Shown here one piece after another: positions 8,079-16,947 of a stretch of DNA of 64,000 bases. The notes under the pieces were generated by a model. The model had not been told where the DNA came from and searched no databases. It saw only the letters and a program-made list of their open reading frames with translations. Made by a program: the position numbers and the translations under genes. This DNA is from Firmicutes bacterium HGW-Firmicutes-16 (GTDB lineage Bacteria; Bacillota; Clostridia; Oscillospirales; Oscillospiraceae), in the NCBI GenBank assembly GCA_002841545.1, contig PGZZ01000002.1:124001-188000 (forward strand). The letters are read 5' to 3'. The number at the start of each line of letters is the position of its first letter. Within the stretch, counting starts at the first letter, position 1.

Positions 8079-9389
8079 ATGGGTCTTTTAAAAGCAGGTA
8101 TTGGTGCGCTCTCGGGCGTTCTTGCCGACCAGTGGAGAGAGTACTTTTACTGTGATGCACTCGATCAGGACATTCTTGTCCAAAAAGGTATTAAGCGCAG
8201 CTCGAAACGCAGTTCGAATACGAAAGCCGAAGAAAACATCATTTCGAACGGCTCTATAGTCGCCGTAAACGACGGTCAGTGCATGATTATCGTCGAACAG
8301 GGCAAGGTAGTCGATTTATGTGCCGTACCGGGCGAATTTGTTTACGACAGCTCGACTGAGCCAAGCATTTTTGTCGGCAATCTCGGAGCATCTGTTTCCG
8401 AAACCTTTAAGACTATGGGCAAGCGTTTCACCTTTGGCGGAGACACTGCGAAGGATCAGCGTGTGTATTTCTTCAACACGAAGGAGCTTATCGGCAACAA
8501 ATACGGAACGCCGAATCCTGTTCCGTTCCGCGTAGTCGACAAAAACGTTGGGCTCGATGTGGATATTGCCATCCGTTGCTACGGCGAATACTCATACCGA
8601 GTCGTTGACCCGATGCTATTTTATACGAATGTCTGCGGCAACGTTGACTGGGACTACAGACGAAGCGAGATTGACGGTCAGCTCAAAAGCGAGCTTCTGA
8701 CTGCGCTTCAGCCTGCGTTCGCAAAAATCTCCGAAATGGGCATACGCTATAGCGCGCTTCCCGGCCATACTATGGAGCTTGCGGATGCGCTCAACGAGGT
8801 GCTTTCAAAGAAATGGAACGAGCTACGCGGTATCTCGATAATTTCACTTGGCGTAAGCTCCGTCACCGCGTCCGACGAAGACGAGGAGATGATAAAGCAG
8901 CTTCAGCGCAATGCCGCATTCCGCGACCCGACCATGGCGGCGGCACAGCTAGTCGGCGCACAGGCAGAAGCCATGCAGTCTGCCGCGAAGAACGAAGGCG
9001 CGGGCGGTGCTTTCATGGGTTTTGCGGGGCTCAACATGGCGCAAACGGCAGGCGGAGCGAACGCCCAGAACCTGTTTGCAATGGGCGGAAAGCCGGCTGA
9101 TAATGTCGAAACCAATACATGGGGCTGCTCTTGCGGCAAGGCCGGAAATACGGGCAAGTTCTGCTCTGACTGCGGAAAGCCGAAGCCTGCAGATGTAACT
9201 GGTTGGACCTGCGCTTGCGGGGCAGTCAATAAAGGCAAATTCTGCTCGGAATGCGGAAAGCCCAAACCCGCTGGCGAGCTCCTCTACAAATGTGATAAAT
9301 GTGGCTGGGAGCCTGCCGACCCGAAGAATCCTCCGAAATTCTGTCCTGAATGCGGCGATTTATTTAATGAAAACGATGTAAAAAAGTAA
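8079..9389 (+). CDS. SPFH-domain protein with C-terminal zinc ribbons (YdjI-like)
   Basis: 436 residues. The N-terminal two thirds resemble the SPFH/virion-core-like family (Bacillus YdjI type), opening with MGLLKAGIGALSGVLADQW and with a long Ala-rich helix around 290-315. The C terminus carries three zinc-ribbon-like units from about 347 on: CSCGKAGNTGKFCSDCG, CACGAVNKGKFCSECG and CDKCGWEP...FCPECG. Such proteins assemble at membranes in envelope-stress contexts; that role is taken from relatives. It follows the AIM24 gene and is closed by a terminator. Confidence 0.85.
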   Translation: MGLLKAGIGALSGVLADQWREYFYCDALDQDILVQKGIKRSSKRSSNTKAEENIISNGSIVAVNDGQCMIIVEQGKVVDLCAVPGEFVYDSSTEPSIFVGNLGASVSETFKTMGKRFTFGGDTAKDQRVYFFNTKELIGNKYGTPNPVPFRVVDKNVGLDVDIAIRCYGEYSYRVVDPMLFYTNVCGNVDWDYRRSEIDGQLKSELLTALQPAFAKISEMGIRYSALPGHTMELADALNEVLSKKWNELRGISIISLGVSSVTASDEDEEMIKQLQRNAAFRDPTMAAAQLVGAQAEAMQSAAKNEGAGGAFMGFAGLNMAQTAGGANAQNLFAMGGKPADNVETNTWGCSCGKAGNTGKFCSDCGKPKPADVTGWTCACGAVNKGKFCSECGKPKPAGELLYKCDKCGWEPADPKNPPKFCPECGDLFNENDVKK

Positions 9390-9402
9390 GGTTAATACTT
9401 AA

Positions 9403-9433
9403 GGGCGGTTTCAGAAAAACCGCCCGCTTTCTT
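9403..9433 (+). terminator. Intrinsic terminator after the SPFH gene
   Basis: Nine-base-pair GC-rich stem (9403-9411 and 9417-9425) with a five-base loop, followed by a T-rich tail (GCTTTCTTGT). It starts 13 bases after the stop. Confidence 0.85.
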
Positions 9434-9468
9434 GTAGTCCTATAAGATTAGATAAAGAGGAAACGTAA

Positions 9469-10407
9469 ATGCTCGCTTTTCAGCTGTCACTTCAGCTTAT
9501 ATTTCTTATAGTAATCGGCTTTTTTGTCTGGCGGCTCGGCATGGTAGACGAAAAGTTTGATACCTCGCTCACAGCTTTTCTTCTGAACATCGCGCTGCCC
9601 TGTATGATAATAAATTCGTTCAACGCGCCTTATTCTTCAGCGGAGATGCGTAACTGCGGGATATTGCTTGCAATTAGCGTTTTTTATCTGGCGCTGTGCT
9701 ATGGAATAGGACAGCTCGTCTTTGTGAGCTTCGGTAAAAACTTTACAGGTAGGATGCTGCGCTTTGGGGCAATGTTTACGAATTTTTCCTTTGTCGGTAT
9801 GCCTGTGGCGCAGGCGCTTTATGGACAAACCGGACTTTTGTATTTTGTCGTTTTCATCGCACCCATCCGTTTGGTATATTACAGCGCAGCAAGACCGCTT
9901 CTGTCGCCCCCTGGAAAAGTACGCGAAAAAATGAGCATATCAGCACATATGAAGCGCTGGCTTTCTCCGCCAGTCGTAGCCGTGCTAATCGGACTATTGC
10001 TCTATATAACAGGCTTCAAGCTTCCAATACCGATTGACAAGACAATTTCTGCAATCGGCGCTGTCACGTCGCCGCTGGGCATGATACTCTGCGGGATTTC
10101 TCTCGGCAAAAACAAGGTGAAGTCTCTATTAAGACCGAAGTATCTTCTAATTCCTGTTTTGCGTAATATGATAATGCCGGCAGTAACAACTGCTGTAATG
10201 TTCTGTTTGCCGGTAGACCCTCTTGTTGCTAAGACGGTTATAATATATTCGACGCTTCCCGTTGCCTCGCTTCTCGCCGCGTTTACAATACAGTTTGAGC
10301 CCAGTCCTGAGGCGAGACTCGAGAGCGCGGGCGGCGTGTTCTATTCGGTTCTTGCCTGCGCTGTGACTATCCCTCTATGGTCACTTCTTGCCGAACGGCT
10401 ATTCTGA
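9469..10407 (+). CDS. AEC (auxin efflux carrier) family transporter
   Basis: Predicted integral membrane carrier of the AEC family, which exports or exchanges organic anions such as malate in studied bacteria; the substrate here cannot be told. 312 residues with about ten hydrophobic segments, typical opening FLIVIGFFVWRLGMVDEKFDTSLTAFLLNIALP and a family-typical IALPCMIINSF. The start follows AGAGGAAA. The next gene begins 47 bases later with no visible promoter, so the two may be co-transcribed. Confidence 0.88.
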   Translation: MLAFQLSLQLIFLIVIGFFVWRLGMVDEKFDTSLTAFLLNIALPCMIINSFNAPYSSAEMRNCGILLAISVFYLALCYGIGQLVFVSFGKNFTGRMLRFGAMFTNFSFVGMPVAQALYGQTGLLYFVVFIAPIRLVYYSAARPLLSPPGKVREKMSISAHMKRWLSPPVVAVLIGLLLYITGFKLPIPIDKTISAIGAVTSPLGMILCGISLGKNKVKSLLRPKYLLIPVLRNMIMPAVTTAVMFCLPVDPLVAKTVIIYSTLPVASLLAAFTIQFEPSPEARLESAGGVFYSVLACAVTIPLWSLLAERLF

Positions 10408-10454
10408 TTAAGCACATATTCTCAAATACCAACCAAAGTATCGGAGGAACCAAA

Positions 10455-11057
10455 ATGAGTAAAAAAGTTATAACTATCAGCCGCGAATTTGGAAGCGGCG
10501 GAAGAACCGTCGCAAAAGCAGTGGCAGAAAGACTCGGCTACACTTTTTATGACAAGGCGCTTGTCGAGCTTATTGCAAAAGAGAGCGGATATTCGCAAGA
10601 ATTTGTGGAGCGCAGGGGAGAGGACGCAACCTCAACTTCGAGCTTCCTTTTCAACCTTGCGCGCTCTGGAAGTGTTGGGGTGGACGGTTATTCAGATATT
10701 TCCGATAAACTGTATGTCATCCAGCACAATATTATTAAGCGCTTGCCGGACGAAGGCCCCTGCGTCATTGTAGGGCGCTGTTCGGACTATATTCTTAAAG
10801 ATCTTTCTGATGCACTTCATGTGTATATTTATGCAGACATGTCCTTCAAAGTTGATAGAATAGTCAAGCTCTACGGTGAAATGGACGACGCGCCTGAGAA
10901 AAGACTTGAAGAAAAAGATAAGAAGCGGAAGGTATATTATAGAAACTATACAGGCAGAATATGGGGTATGAGCAATAATTACGACATCTGCTTAAATAGC
11001 GGAAAGTTGGGTATTGAAAGCTGCGTTGACATGATTGTCGAGCTGGCACAGCGCTGA
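10455..11057 (+). CDS. Cytidylate-kinase-like protein
   Basis: 200-residue P-loop protein of the cytidylate kinase-like family (PF13189). P-loop variant SREFGSGGRTVAKAVAERLG at about 8-27; KALVELIAKESGYS follows, then VIVGRCSDYIL near the middle and KKRKVYYRNYTGRIWG as lid-like basic segment. These proteins are common in Clostridia and distinct from canonical Cmk; the true substrate is not established. I choose ATG 10455 behind CGGAGGA; an upstream in-frame ATG at 10377 lies inside the preceding gene. Confidence 0.82.
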   Translation: MSKKVITISREFGSGGRTVAKAVAERLGYTFYDKALVELIAKESGYSQEFVERRGEDATSTSSFLFNLARSGSVGVDGYSDISDKLYVIQHNIIKRLPDEGPCVIVGRCSDYILKDLSDALHVYIYADMSFKVDRIVKLYGEMDDAPEKRLEEKDKKRKVYYRNYTGRIWGMSNNYDICLNSGKLGIESCVDMIVELAQR

Positions 11058-11105
11058 ACTTACGTAAATCCACAACTATCAACATCTGATTACTTAATAA
11101 CGCAA

Positions 11106-11134
11106 TTGACATGCGTACATATTGATAGTATAAT
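11106..11134 (+). promoter_or_regulatory. Promoter of the degV-family gene
   Basis: Near-consensus sigma-A promoter: TTGACA (11106-11111), 17-base spacer, TATAAT (11129-11134), about 85 bases before the ATG. Confidence 0.88.
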
Positions 11135-11218
11135 CGAACAGAAATGGTAGACGTTACTATCTTATATGTTATCGATTACCATATATATTAATATTTTGTG
11201 AACACGAGGTGTTGAGCA

Positions 11219-12064
11219 ATGAGCTTTCAAATAATTGGTGACAGTTGCTGCGACTATCCTTATCTAGGTGACGACTATACCTGGATAAAACGCGTACCCT
11301 TGACGATTGATCTCGATAATGAAACCTTTGTCGATGACGAGGAGCTCCGTTGTGCTTTGCTTATCAGCAAAATGGCTGCTTCTCGAAACGCGCCCAAATC
11401 CGCATGTCCCGCGCCGGGAATCTTCGTTGAAGCCTACGACTGCGGAGCGGACGATGTCTATGTCGTTACTCTTTCGGACAAGCTTAGCGGAAGCTATGGC
11501 AGTGCCGTTGTTGCGGCAAATATGTTCAAGGAGAGCCATCCGGAGAAAAACATTTTTGTTTTCAGCTCTAAAAGCGCCGCATCGGGAGAGATTGCCGTCT
11601 GCCAGAAAATTCTTTCACTTGCCGAGGCCGGTGTGCCCTTTAACGAGGTCGTAACTCAAACGCTTGAATTTATCAATAACTTGACGACCTATTTTATACT
11701 TGAAACTCTTGAGGTTTTCAGGAAAAACGGTCGGCTTAATCATCTCCAGGCTATCATCACCGGAGCATTGAAGCTTAAGCTTGTTATGGGCGCTGATGAG
11801 ACGGGAAATATTTGCGTCAGAGGAAAAGCTCTTTCAATCGACAGAGCCGTTGCAAAAATGGCGGAGCTAATCGCCGAGCGATGCAGGAATCTGGACATGA
11901 GCGCACGAACACTTTATATTACTCATTGCCAGTGCCCCGATAGGGCGCGTCAGGCGCGCGATTACGTCTTGGCGAAGGTAGGTTTCAAAGACTGCGTAAT
12001 TCTCAGGGCGGGTGGCATCAGCACGATTTATGCCAATGCAGGCGGTATAGTTGTTGCTTATTAG
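11219..12064 (+). CDS. DegV family fatty-acid-binding protein
   Basis: DegV proteins bind fatty acids; in Firmicutes some serve as FakB subunits that present fatty acids to a FakA kinase. 281 residues. The N terminus IIGDSCCDYP corresponds to the family's D-S/T-x-x-D motif, the middle has LSDKLSGSYGSAVVAA, and the C-terminal half has ETLEVFRKNGRLN. No FakA gene is nearby. It is a single-gene unit with its own promoter, and ATG 11219 follows a GAGGTG site. Confidence 0.9.
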   Translation: MSFQIIGDSCCDYPYLGDDYTWIKRVPLTIDLDNETFVDDEELRCALLISKMAASRNAPKSACPAPGIFVEAYDCGADDVYVVTLSDKLSGSYGSAVVAANMFKESHPEKNIFVFSSKSAASGEIAVCQKILSLAEAGVPFNEVVTQTLEFINNLTTYFILETLEVFRKNGRLNHLQAIITGALKLKLVMGADETGNICVRGKALSIDRAVAKMAELIAERCRNLDMSARTLYITHCQCPDRARQARDYVLAKVGFKDCVILRAGGISTIYANAGGIVVAY

Positions 12065-12127
12065 CCACTGGATATCGTTAAATCGGCATTATTCGAGGAA
12101 TTTATGCGAATAATTGAAAATAAGCCC

Positions 12128-12156
12128 TTGCAATACTAGCTTTGCTGTGGTAAAAT
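12128..12156 (+). promoter_or_regulatory. Promoter of rplS
   Basis: TTGCAA (12128-12133), 17-base spacer, TAAAAT (12151-12156). It is placed so that transcription would begin at the base of the L19 leader. Confidence 0.8.
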
Positions 12157-12242
12157 TTCATGGTCTATGCGAGGGGCAGTAATGCCCTTTGCTTGCGCGT
12201 ATCAGGAACGGTCCTCTGGCGGAACTTATTACCGACCATGAA
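12157..12242 (+). promoter_or_regulatory. Structured leader of rplS, candidate ribosomal protein L19 leader
   Basis: The ends pair to close the element: CATGGTC (12159-12165) with GACCATG (12234-12240), plus two A-T pairs. Inside are hairpins GGGC/GCCC (12174-12187) and AGGA/TCCT (12204-12215). Position directly before rplS and this closed multi-hairpin shape fit the known L19 autoregulatory leader class (Rfam L19_leader), but I could not compare it with the model. The first closing pairs may lie at or just before the start of transcription. Confidence 0.55.
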
Positions 12243-12269
12243 CGTTTACAGTGAAGGGAGGATATAAGT

Positions 12270-12611
12270 ATGGATTTAGTTAAGACTCTTTCTCAGCAGT
12301 ATATGAAGGCTGAGCTTCCCGAAATGAATGTTGGTGACACTGTGCGTGTCATTGTTCGTGTCAAGGAAGGAAACCGTGAGAGAAACCAGGCCTTCGATGG
12401 CACAATTATCGCCAGAAAGCACGGCGGTATCAGCGAAACGATTACGGTTCGCCGCATCTCCTACAATGTTGGATGTGAAAAGGTTTTCCCCGTACATTCA
12501 CCCACGATCGTTTCTGTTGAAACGATTCGCAAAGGTAAGGTACGCAGAGCAAAGCTCTATTATCTCCGTGAAAGGATCGGTAAGAAGGCTAAGGTCAAGG
12601 AACGCGTTTAA
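12270..12611 (+). CDS. rplS: 50S ribosomal protein L19
   Basis: Large-subunit ribosomal protein at the 30S-50S interface. 113 residues, the usual length, with [24 protein letters not shown]-type core, FPVHSPTI and the basic tail [23 protein letters not shown]. The start follows AAGGGAGGA. It is monocistronic, closed by a terminator, and preceded by a structured leader that probably mediates feedback control. Confidence 0.97.
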   Translation: MDLVKTLSQQYMKAELPEMNVGDTVRVIVRVKEGNRERNQAFDGTIIARKHGGISETITVRRISYNVGCEKVFPVHSPTIVSVETIRKGKVRRAKLYYLRERIGKKAKVKERV

Positions 12612-12617
12612 CTTATT

Positions 12618-12648
12618 AAAAAAAAGAGGCATTAGCCTCTTTTTTTGT
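12618..12648 (+). terminator. Intrinsic terminator of rplS
   Basis: Stem 12620-12630 with 12635-12645 (GAGGC/GCCTC extended by A-T pairs), ATTA loop, uninterrupted T-run. Confidence 0.93.
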
Positions 12649-12727
12649 TTATACGGACATTTTGATGACTTATCGGCTGAAGATCAGTCATATTTATGTG
12701 CGATACAGGCATTTTTCTTTTTAGTTG

Positions 12728-12757
12728 TTGCTAAAATATATATCGCAAGTGTATAAT
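12728..12757 (+). promoter_or_regulatory. Promoter of the lepB-rbgA-rnhB-yraN-thrC cluster
   Basis: TTGCTA (12728-12733), 18-base spacer, consensus TATAAT (12752-12757); 39 bases before the lepB start. Confidence 0.7.
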
Positions 12758-12796
12758 GAACATTCAGATAGCAACTCATAAAGGAGGCGCTCTTTT

Positions 12797-13483
12797 TTGG
12801 ATAAAAAGCCTTTTGAAAACTATGATCTTTTGAATGAAAATCCGTCCGGCTTTGATTATGAGCGTTTTGAAAAAGAAGAGGAAATGGTTCGAACAGTGAA
12901 AAAGATTAAAAAAACCGAAAAGAAACCCAAGGACAGTCAGGAGCCTGAGAAAGCACCTGCTGAAATCTACGAATGGATGCAGTCGCTTGTTTCGGCTCTC
13001 CTTATTTGTGTTTTGGTCTTTGCTTTTCTAGTTCGTATTATCGGCATCATCGGTTCATCTATGGAGCCGACTTTTTCGGACAAGGACAGCGTAATCATTT
13101 CAGATTTGTTCTTTACGCCCAAGCAGGGCGATGTCGTCGTACTGCGCAAACTCTCTTTTCAGGAAGAACCAATAATCAAGCGCATCATCGCTGTTGCTGG
13201 GCAGACTGTAGATATTGATTTTGAAAAGGGCATTGTTTATGTCGACGATCAGCCGCTCGACGAGCCCTATATCAGAGAGCTGACACTCACTCCTCTTAAT
13301 TTTGATGGGAAGATAACAGTCCCCGAAAACTGCGTTTTCGTGATGGGCGACAACCGCAACAATTCAACAGACAGCCGCAGCAGTATGATAGGCTGCGTCG
13401 ATGACCGTTATATAATGGGCAAGGTACTTGTCAGGCTTCTGCCAATCGATAAATTTGGGGTCGTAAATCATAGCGACTCATGA
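12797..13483 (+). CDS. lepB: Signal peptidase I
   Basis: Membrane protease that removes signal peptides from secreted proteins. 228 residues: a charged cytoplasmic N-terminal extension (1-58, Lys/Glu-rich), one membrane segment about 63-84, catalytic Ser88 in GSSMEPTF and the Lys128 general base in IIKRIIAVAG; the box GDNRNNSTDSR is near 190. Start is TTG 12797 behind AAAGGAGG. The acidic/basic leader is longer than in many Firmicute enzymes. rbgA begins ten bases downstream. Confidence 0.95.
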   Translation: MDKKPFENYDLLNENPSGFDYERFEKEEEMVRTVKKIKKTEKKPKDSQEPEKAPAEIYEWMQSLVSALLICVLVFAFLVRIIGIIGSSMEPTFSDKDSVIISDLFFTPKQGDVVVLRKLSFQEEPIIKRIIAVAGQTVDIDFEKGIVYVDDQPLDEPYIRELTLTPLNFDGKITVPENCVFVMGDNRNNSTDSRSSMIGCVDDRYIMGKVLVRLLPIDKFGVVNHSDS

Positions 13484-13492
13484 GGTAGCTTA

Positions 13493-14365
13493 ATGTCCGA
13501 AAAAACCGAAAAAATGAATATTCAGTGGTTTCCCGGACACATGACCAAGGCTCAGCGCATGATTGAGGAAAACATGAAGATTGTAGACGCGGTCTGCGAG
13601 ATTATCGACGCGCGCATTCCTTATTCGAGCCGAAATCCGGACATCGACAAGCTCGCGGGCTCAAAGCCCCGCCTAGTCATACTGAACCGCGTTGATCAGG
13701 CGGATCCCTCAGTTACTGCACTCTGGCGAAACTACTTCAAATCGCAGGGACTTCATGTTCTGGAAACCGACTGCAAAAGCGGTAAGGGCGTTTCCGGCTT
13801 TGCTGACGCAATCCGAAGCGTTCTAAAGGAAAAGCTCGAGGCATATGCCGCAAAGGGACAAGCTACTCGTCCTCTGCGCGTGATGATACTCGGAATCCCT
13901 AATGTGGGAAAGTCCACGTTTATCAATAAAGTCGCAAAGCGCAAGGCCGCACTTGCCGCAGATAAGCCCGGAGTAACGCGCGGCAAGCAGTGGATAACCA
14001 TCGACGCGGGGCTTGAGCTTCTGGACACGCCGGGCATACTCTGGCCGCGTTTCGACAGTCAAGAGGTCGGCGAGTGCCTTGCCTTTACGGGTGCCATTCG
14101 CGACCAGATAATAGACAGGGAAATGCTCTGCTCTAACCTCATGGTGAAGCTACGTGAGCTTTATCCGCAGTGCATCGAGCAGCGCTACAAATTTGCGCCG
14201 GACCCCGAAGCAACCGGCTTGACGCTTCTTGAGGAAGCGGCAAAAAAGCGAGGTTTCATAGTTTCAAAAGGGGAATTTGACCTTGAGCGTATGTCCGTTA
14301 TACTTCTTGATGAGTTTCGCGACGGTAAGCTGGGGCGTATAAGCCTTGAAAAGCCAAAGGTGTGA
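13493..14365 (+). CDS. rbgA: Ribosome biogenesis GTPase RbgA (YlqF)
   Basis: Circularly permuted GTPase needed for late assembly of the 50S subunit. 290 residues with motif order G4-G5-G1-G3: NRVD near 64, then DCKSGKG, then Walker A GIPNVGKSTFINK near 131-143, then DTPG near 180, followed by the C-terminal RNA-binding helical domain. The N-terminal NIQWFPGHMTKAQR is diagnostic. Its place after lepB and before rnhB matches other Firmicutes. Confidence 0.95.
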   Translation: MSEKTEKMNIQWFPGHMTKAQRMIEENMKIVDAVCEIIDARIPYSSRNPDIDKLAGSKPRLVILNRVDQADPSVTALWRNYFKSQGLHVLETDCKSGKGVSGFADAIRSVLKEKLEAYAAKGQATRPLRVMILGIPNVGKSTFINKVAKRKAALAADKPGVTRGKQWITIDAGLELLDTPGILWPRFDSQEVGECLAFTGAIRDQIIDREMLCSNLMVKLRELYPQCIEQRYKFAPDPEATGLTLLEEAAKKRGFIVSKGEFDLERMSVILLDEFRDGKLGRISLEKPKV

Positions 14366-14367
14366 TT

Positions 14368-15030
14368 ATGGACTTGTGGGCTATTGAACAAGAGCTACTG
14401 CAAAGCGGGGTAGCGTCCCTCTGCGGAGTGGACGAAGCGGGGAGAGGACCTCTCGCGGGACCCGTTTGCGCCGCAGCAGTGATTTTACCTCATGGAATAG
14501 AAATCAAAGGTCTTAACGATTCAAAAAAGCTCACCGAGAAAAAACGCGAGGAGCTTTTTTCCATAATTATCGATAACGCAACTTCTTACGGTATTGCGTT
14601 TGCAAGCGTCGCTGAAATTGAGGAGCACAACATTCTCGGCGCGACGTACATAGCAATGAATAGGGCAATTGCGCAGCTCTCGCAAAAGCCTGAGCTTGCG
14701 CTCATTGACGGCAACCAGACAAAGGGTATCGAGCATAACTGCCGCTCAATCGTCGAGGGCGACGCGAAATGCGCGAGCATAGCCGCGGCTTCAATACTTG
14801 CAAAGGTTACGCGTGACAGGCTGATGCTGGAATACGCCGAAACATTTCCGCATTACGGCTTTGCAAAGCACAAGGGCTATGGCACAAAGGAGCATTACTC
14901 TTCGCTGCTCGAATATGGCCCCTGCGAGATACACCGATTCTCTTTTCTCAAAAAGTTTTATGCGGAGGGCACAGCATGGACAAAAAGCTTGTCGGTCGCT
15001 TTGGAGAGCAAACTGCCGCAGAATACCTAA
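14368..15030 (+). CDS. rnhB: Ribonuclease HII
   Basis: Cleaves RNA in RNA-DNA hybrids, including single ribonucleotides in DNA. 220 residues with the HII signature CGVDEAGRGPLAGPV (first catalytic Asp and Glu), LNDSKKLTEKKREEL, LIDGNQT and the late Asp in VEGDAKCASIAAASILAKVTRD. ATG 14368 sits seven bases after AAAGG; a GTG at 14362 overlapping the rbgA stop is possible but too close to that site. yraN starts inside its 3' end. Confidence 0.95.
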   Translation: MDLWAIEQELLQSGVASLCGVDEAGRGPLAGPVCAAAVILPHGIEIKGLNDSKKLTEKKREELFSIIIDNATSYGIAFASVAEIEEHNILGATYIAMNRAIAQLSQKPELALIDGNQTKGIEHNCRSIVEGDAKCASIAAASILAKVTRDRLMLEYAETFPHYGFAKHKGYGTKEHYSSLLEYGPCEIHRFSFLKKFYAEGTAWTKSLSVALESKLPQNT

Positions 15031-15338
15031 AGAAAAAACACTACAAAATCGTCGGGCTTAACTACTCCTGCCGTTTCGGAGAAATCGACGTTATTGCCGA
15101 AAACAAGAAGTACATTGTCTTCGTCGAAGTCAAGCTCCGCAAATCAGATAGCTTTGCCGAGGCAAAGGAGTTCGTAACCCAGTCAAAACAGGAAAAAATC
15201 ATAAAAACAGCATCTCTGTGGCTGCAATCGAATGAAACGGAGCTACAGCCGCGCTTCGACGTAATCGAAATATATGCGCCCGAGGGGGCGTTAACCAAAG
15301 CAGTGAAAATCAATCACATAGAAAACGCATTTCAGTGA
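14976..15338 (+). CDS. yraN: YraN/UPF0102 family endonuclease-like protein
   Basis: 120-residue protein of the UPF0102 family with a restriction-endonuclease-like fold; its role is undefined, possibly linked to DNA repair or recombination. Motifs: GRFGEQTAAEYLKKKHYKIV, catalytic-type GEIDVIAENKKYIVFVEVKLRKS (E-D...E-x-K pattern). It overlaps rnhB by 55 bases, a common arrangement for this pair, with GAGGGC as ribosome binding site inside rnhB. Confidence 0.92.
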   Translation: MDKKLVGRFGEQTAAEYLKKKHYKIVGLNYSCRFGEIDVIAENKKYIVFVEVKLRKSDSFAEAKEFVTQSKQEKIIKTASLWLQSNETELQPRFDVIEIYAPEGALTKAVKINHIENAFQ

Positions 15339-15349
15339 GGAGCATTCTA

Positions 15350-16828
15350 ATGAAGTATTACAGCACGAGAGATAGGAAAAATGTCGTTACGGCGACTCAG
15401 GCAATTGCTCAGGGGCTTGCCGCTGACGGAGGACTTTTCGTTCCCGAAACCATTCCGTCCAGCACACTTGCCGAGATTGAAGCGTTCTGCAAAATGGATT
15501 ACCGCTCAAGAGCCGTTGCTATTATGGGCAAGTATCTTGATGAGTTCACTTTGGCCGAGCTCACAGCCTTCGTTCGCGACGCTTATTCCGATAACTACGA
15601 CAGTACGGAGATTGCGCCGACTCGGTTTGTTAACAAAAACACAGCTGTTCTTGAACTCTGGCACGGCCCTACTTGCGCCTTCAAGGACATGGCTTTGCAA
15701 ATGCTCCCCAGACTGCTGACGGCTTCGCTAAAAAAGCTCGGAGAGAAGCGCGAGGTCTGCATTCTAGTCGCGACCTCCGGCGATACGGGTAAGGCCGCGC
15801 TTGAAGGCTTTGCCGACGTTGAGGGCACTTCAATCGTCGTTTTCTATCCGCGAGACGGTGTTTCCGACATTCAGAAGCTCCAAATGACGACTCAGCACGG
15901 CAAAAATGTCTTCATTTCAGCTGTGGAGGGCAATTTTGACGATGCGCAGACTGGCGTTAAAAAGATATTCAGCGACCGCGAATTCGCGAAATCTCTCGAG
16001 GAGAAGGGCGCGTTCCTCTCCTCAGCGAACTCTATAAACTGGGGTAGACTGCTTCCGCAAATCGTCTACTATTTCTCCGCCTACTGCGACTATGTCAATT
16101 CCGGCAAAATCAAAATGGGCGATGAAATTGACTTCTGCGTGCCTACAGGTAACTTCGGCGACATTCTCGCAGGCTGGTACGCTAAAAAAATGGGGCTGCC
16201 CGTTCGAAAGCTTATCTGCGCCTCGAACAGCAACAACGTATTGACTGATTTTATAAATACTGGTGTGTATGACCGCAACCGCGAGTTCTACGCCACTATT
16301 TCGCCCTCAATGGACATTCTCGTTTCTTCTAATCTTGAACGCCTGCTGTTTATGCTTTCGGACGACACTTCCGTTAAGGGCTGGATGGAAGAGCTCAAGA
16401 CAAAGGGTAAATACGACGTCGGCGCGAAGGTGCTCTCGAAAATTCAAGCTGATTTTGACGCCGGATTTTCAAGTGACGAAGAAGCAAAGGCCTATATCCG
16501 AGAGCTTTTCAAGAGTTCAGGGTATCTGATGGACACCCATACCGCAGACGCTTACGCTGTACTTGCTAATATGACAAAGATTGGTGCGGAGTTCCCGACA
16601 GTCATCGTGTCCACCGCAAGCCCCTATAAGTTCTCTGACAGCGTTCTGGACGCACTGGGTGAAAGCACTGTAGTTTCCGGGGCGGGCCTGATCGAAAAGC
16701 TCGAAGACGCAACAGGCACGACTGCACCGAAGCCGCTCACGGGACTTGAAGGACGGGAAGTGCGCTTCACCGGCTGCACGTCAAAAGAAGAGATGCCGGA
16801 CGTGGTTATGAGTTTTCTTACTAAATAG
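15350..16828 (+). CDS. thrC: Threonine synthase
   Basis: PLP enzyme making threonine from O-phosphohomoserine. 492 residues, the long type, opening YYSTRDRKNVVTATQAIAQGLAADGGLFVPE; the PLP lysine is K112 in HGPTCAFKDMALQ, with the phosphate loop VATSGDTGKAALEGF and the substrate loop FVPTGNFGD. ATG 15350 is preferred because TGAGGAG precedes it by seven bases; a GTG at 15335 overlaps the yraN stop. No hom or thrB gene is in the window. Confidence 0.96.
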   Translation: MKYYSTRDRKNVVTATQAIAQGLAADGGLFVPETIPSSTLAEIEAFCKMDYRSRAVAIMGKYLDEFTLAELTAFVRDAYSDNYDSTEIAPTRFVNKNTAVLELWHGPTCAFKDMALQMLPRLLTASLKKLGEKREVCILVATSGDTGKAALEGFADVEGTSIVVFYPRDGVSDIQKLQMTTQHGKNVFISAVEGNFDDAQTGVKKIFSDREFAKSLEEKGAFLSSANSINWGRLLPQIVYYFSAYCDYVNSGKIKMGDEIDFCVPTGNFGDILAGWYAKKMGLPVRKLICASNSNNVLTDFINTGVYDRNREFYATISPSMDILVSSNLERLLFMLSDDTSVKGWMEELKTKGKYDVGAKVLSKIQADFDAGFSSDEEAKAYIRELFKSSGYLMDTHTADAYAVLANMTKIGAEFPTVIVSTASPYKFSDSVLDALGESTVVSGAGLIEKLEDATGTTAPKPLTGLEGREVRFTGCTSKEEMPDVVMSFLTK

Positions 16829-16843
16829 TTTAGGATATAAAAA

Positions 16844-16886
16844 ATACCGCGTAGCTGTAAAAGCTCCGCGGTATAAATATTTTTTG
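16844..16886 (+). terminator. Intrinsic terminator after thrC
   Basis: Stem ATACCGCG/CGCGGTAT (16844-16851 and 16867-16874) with an inner AGCT/AGCT helix, followed by AAATATTTTTT. Confidence 0.85.
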
Positions 16887-16947
16887 GAATTGACCATGGT
16901 GGAAACGATTTATGACGGTATTATCTATCATGTGAAACAAATCTATA

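Noticed and set aside
8903-9265. Minus-strand 120-codon frame opposite the zinc ribbons
   Set aside because: Its Pro/Ala/Gln-rich repeats mirror the repeated zinc-ribbon codons on the plus strand.
15335-15349. GTG start of thrC overlapping the yraN stop
   Set aside because: The ATG at 15350 has TGAGGAG at proper distance and gives the conserved N terminus.
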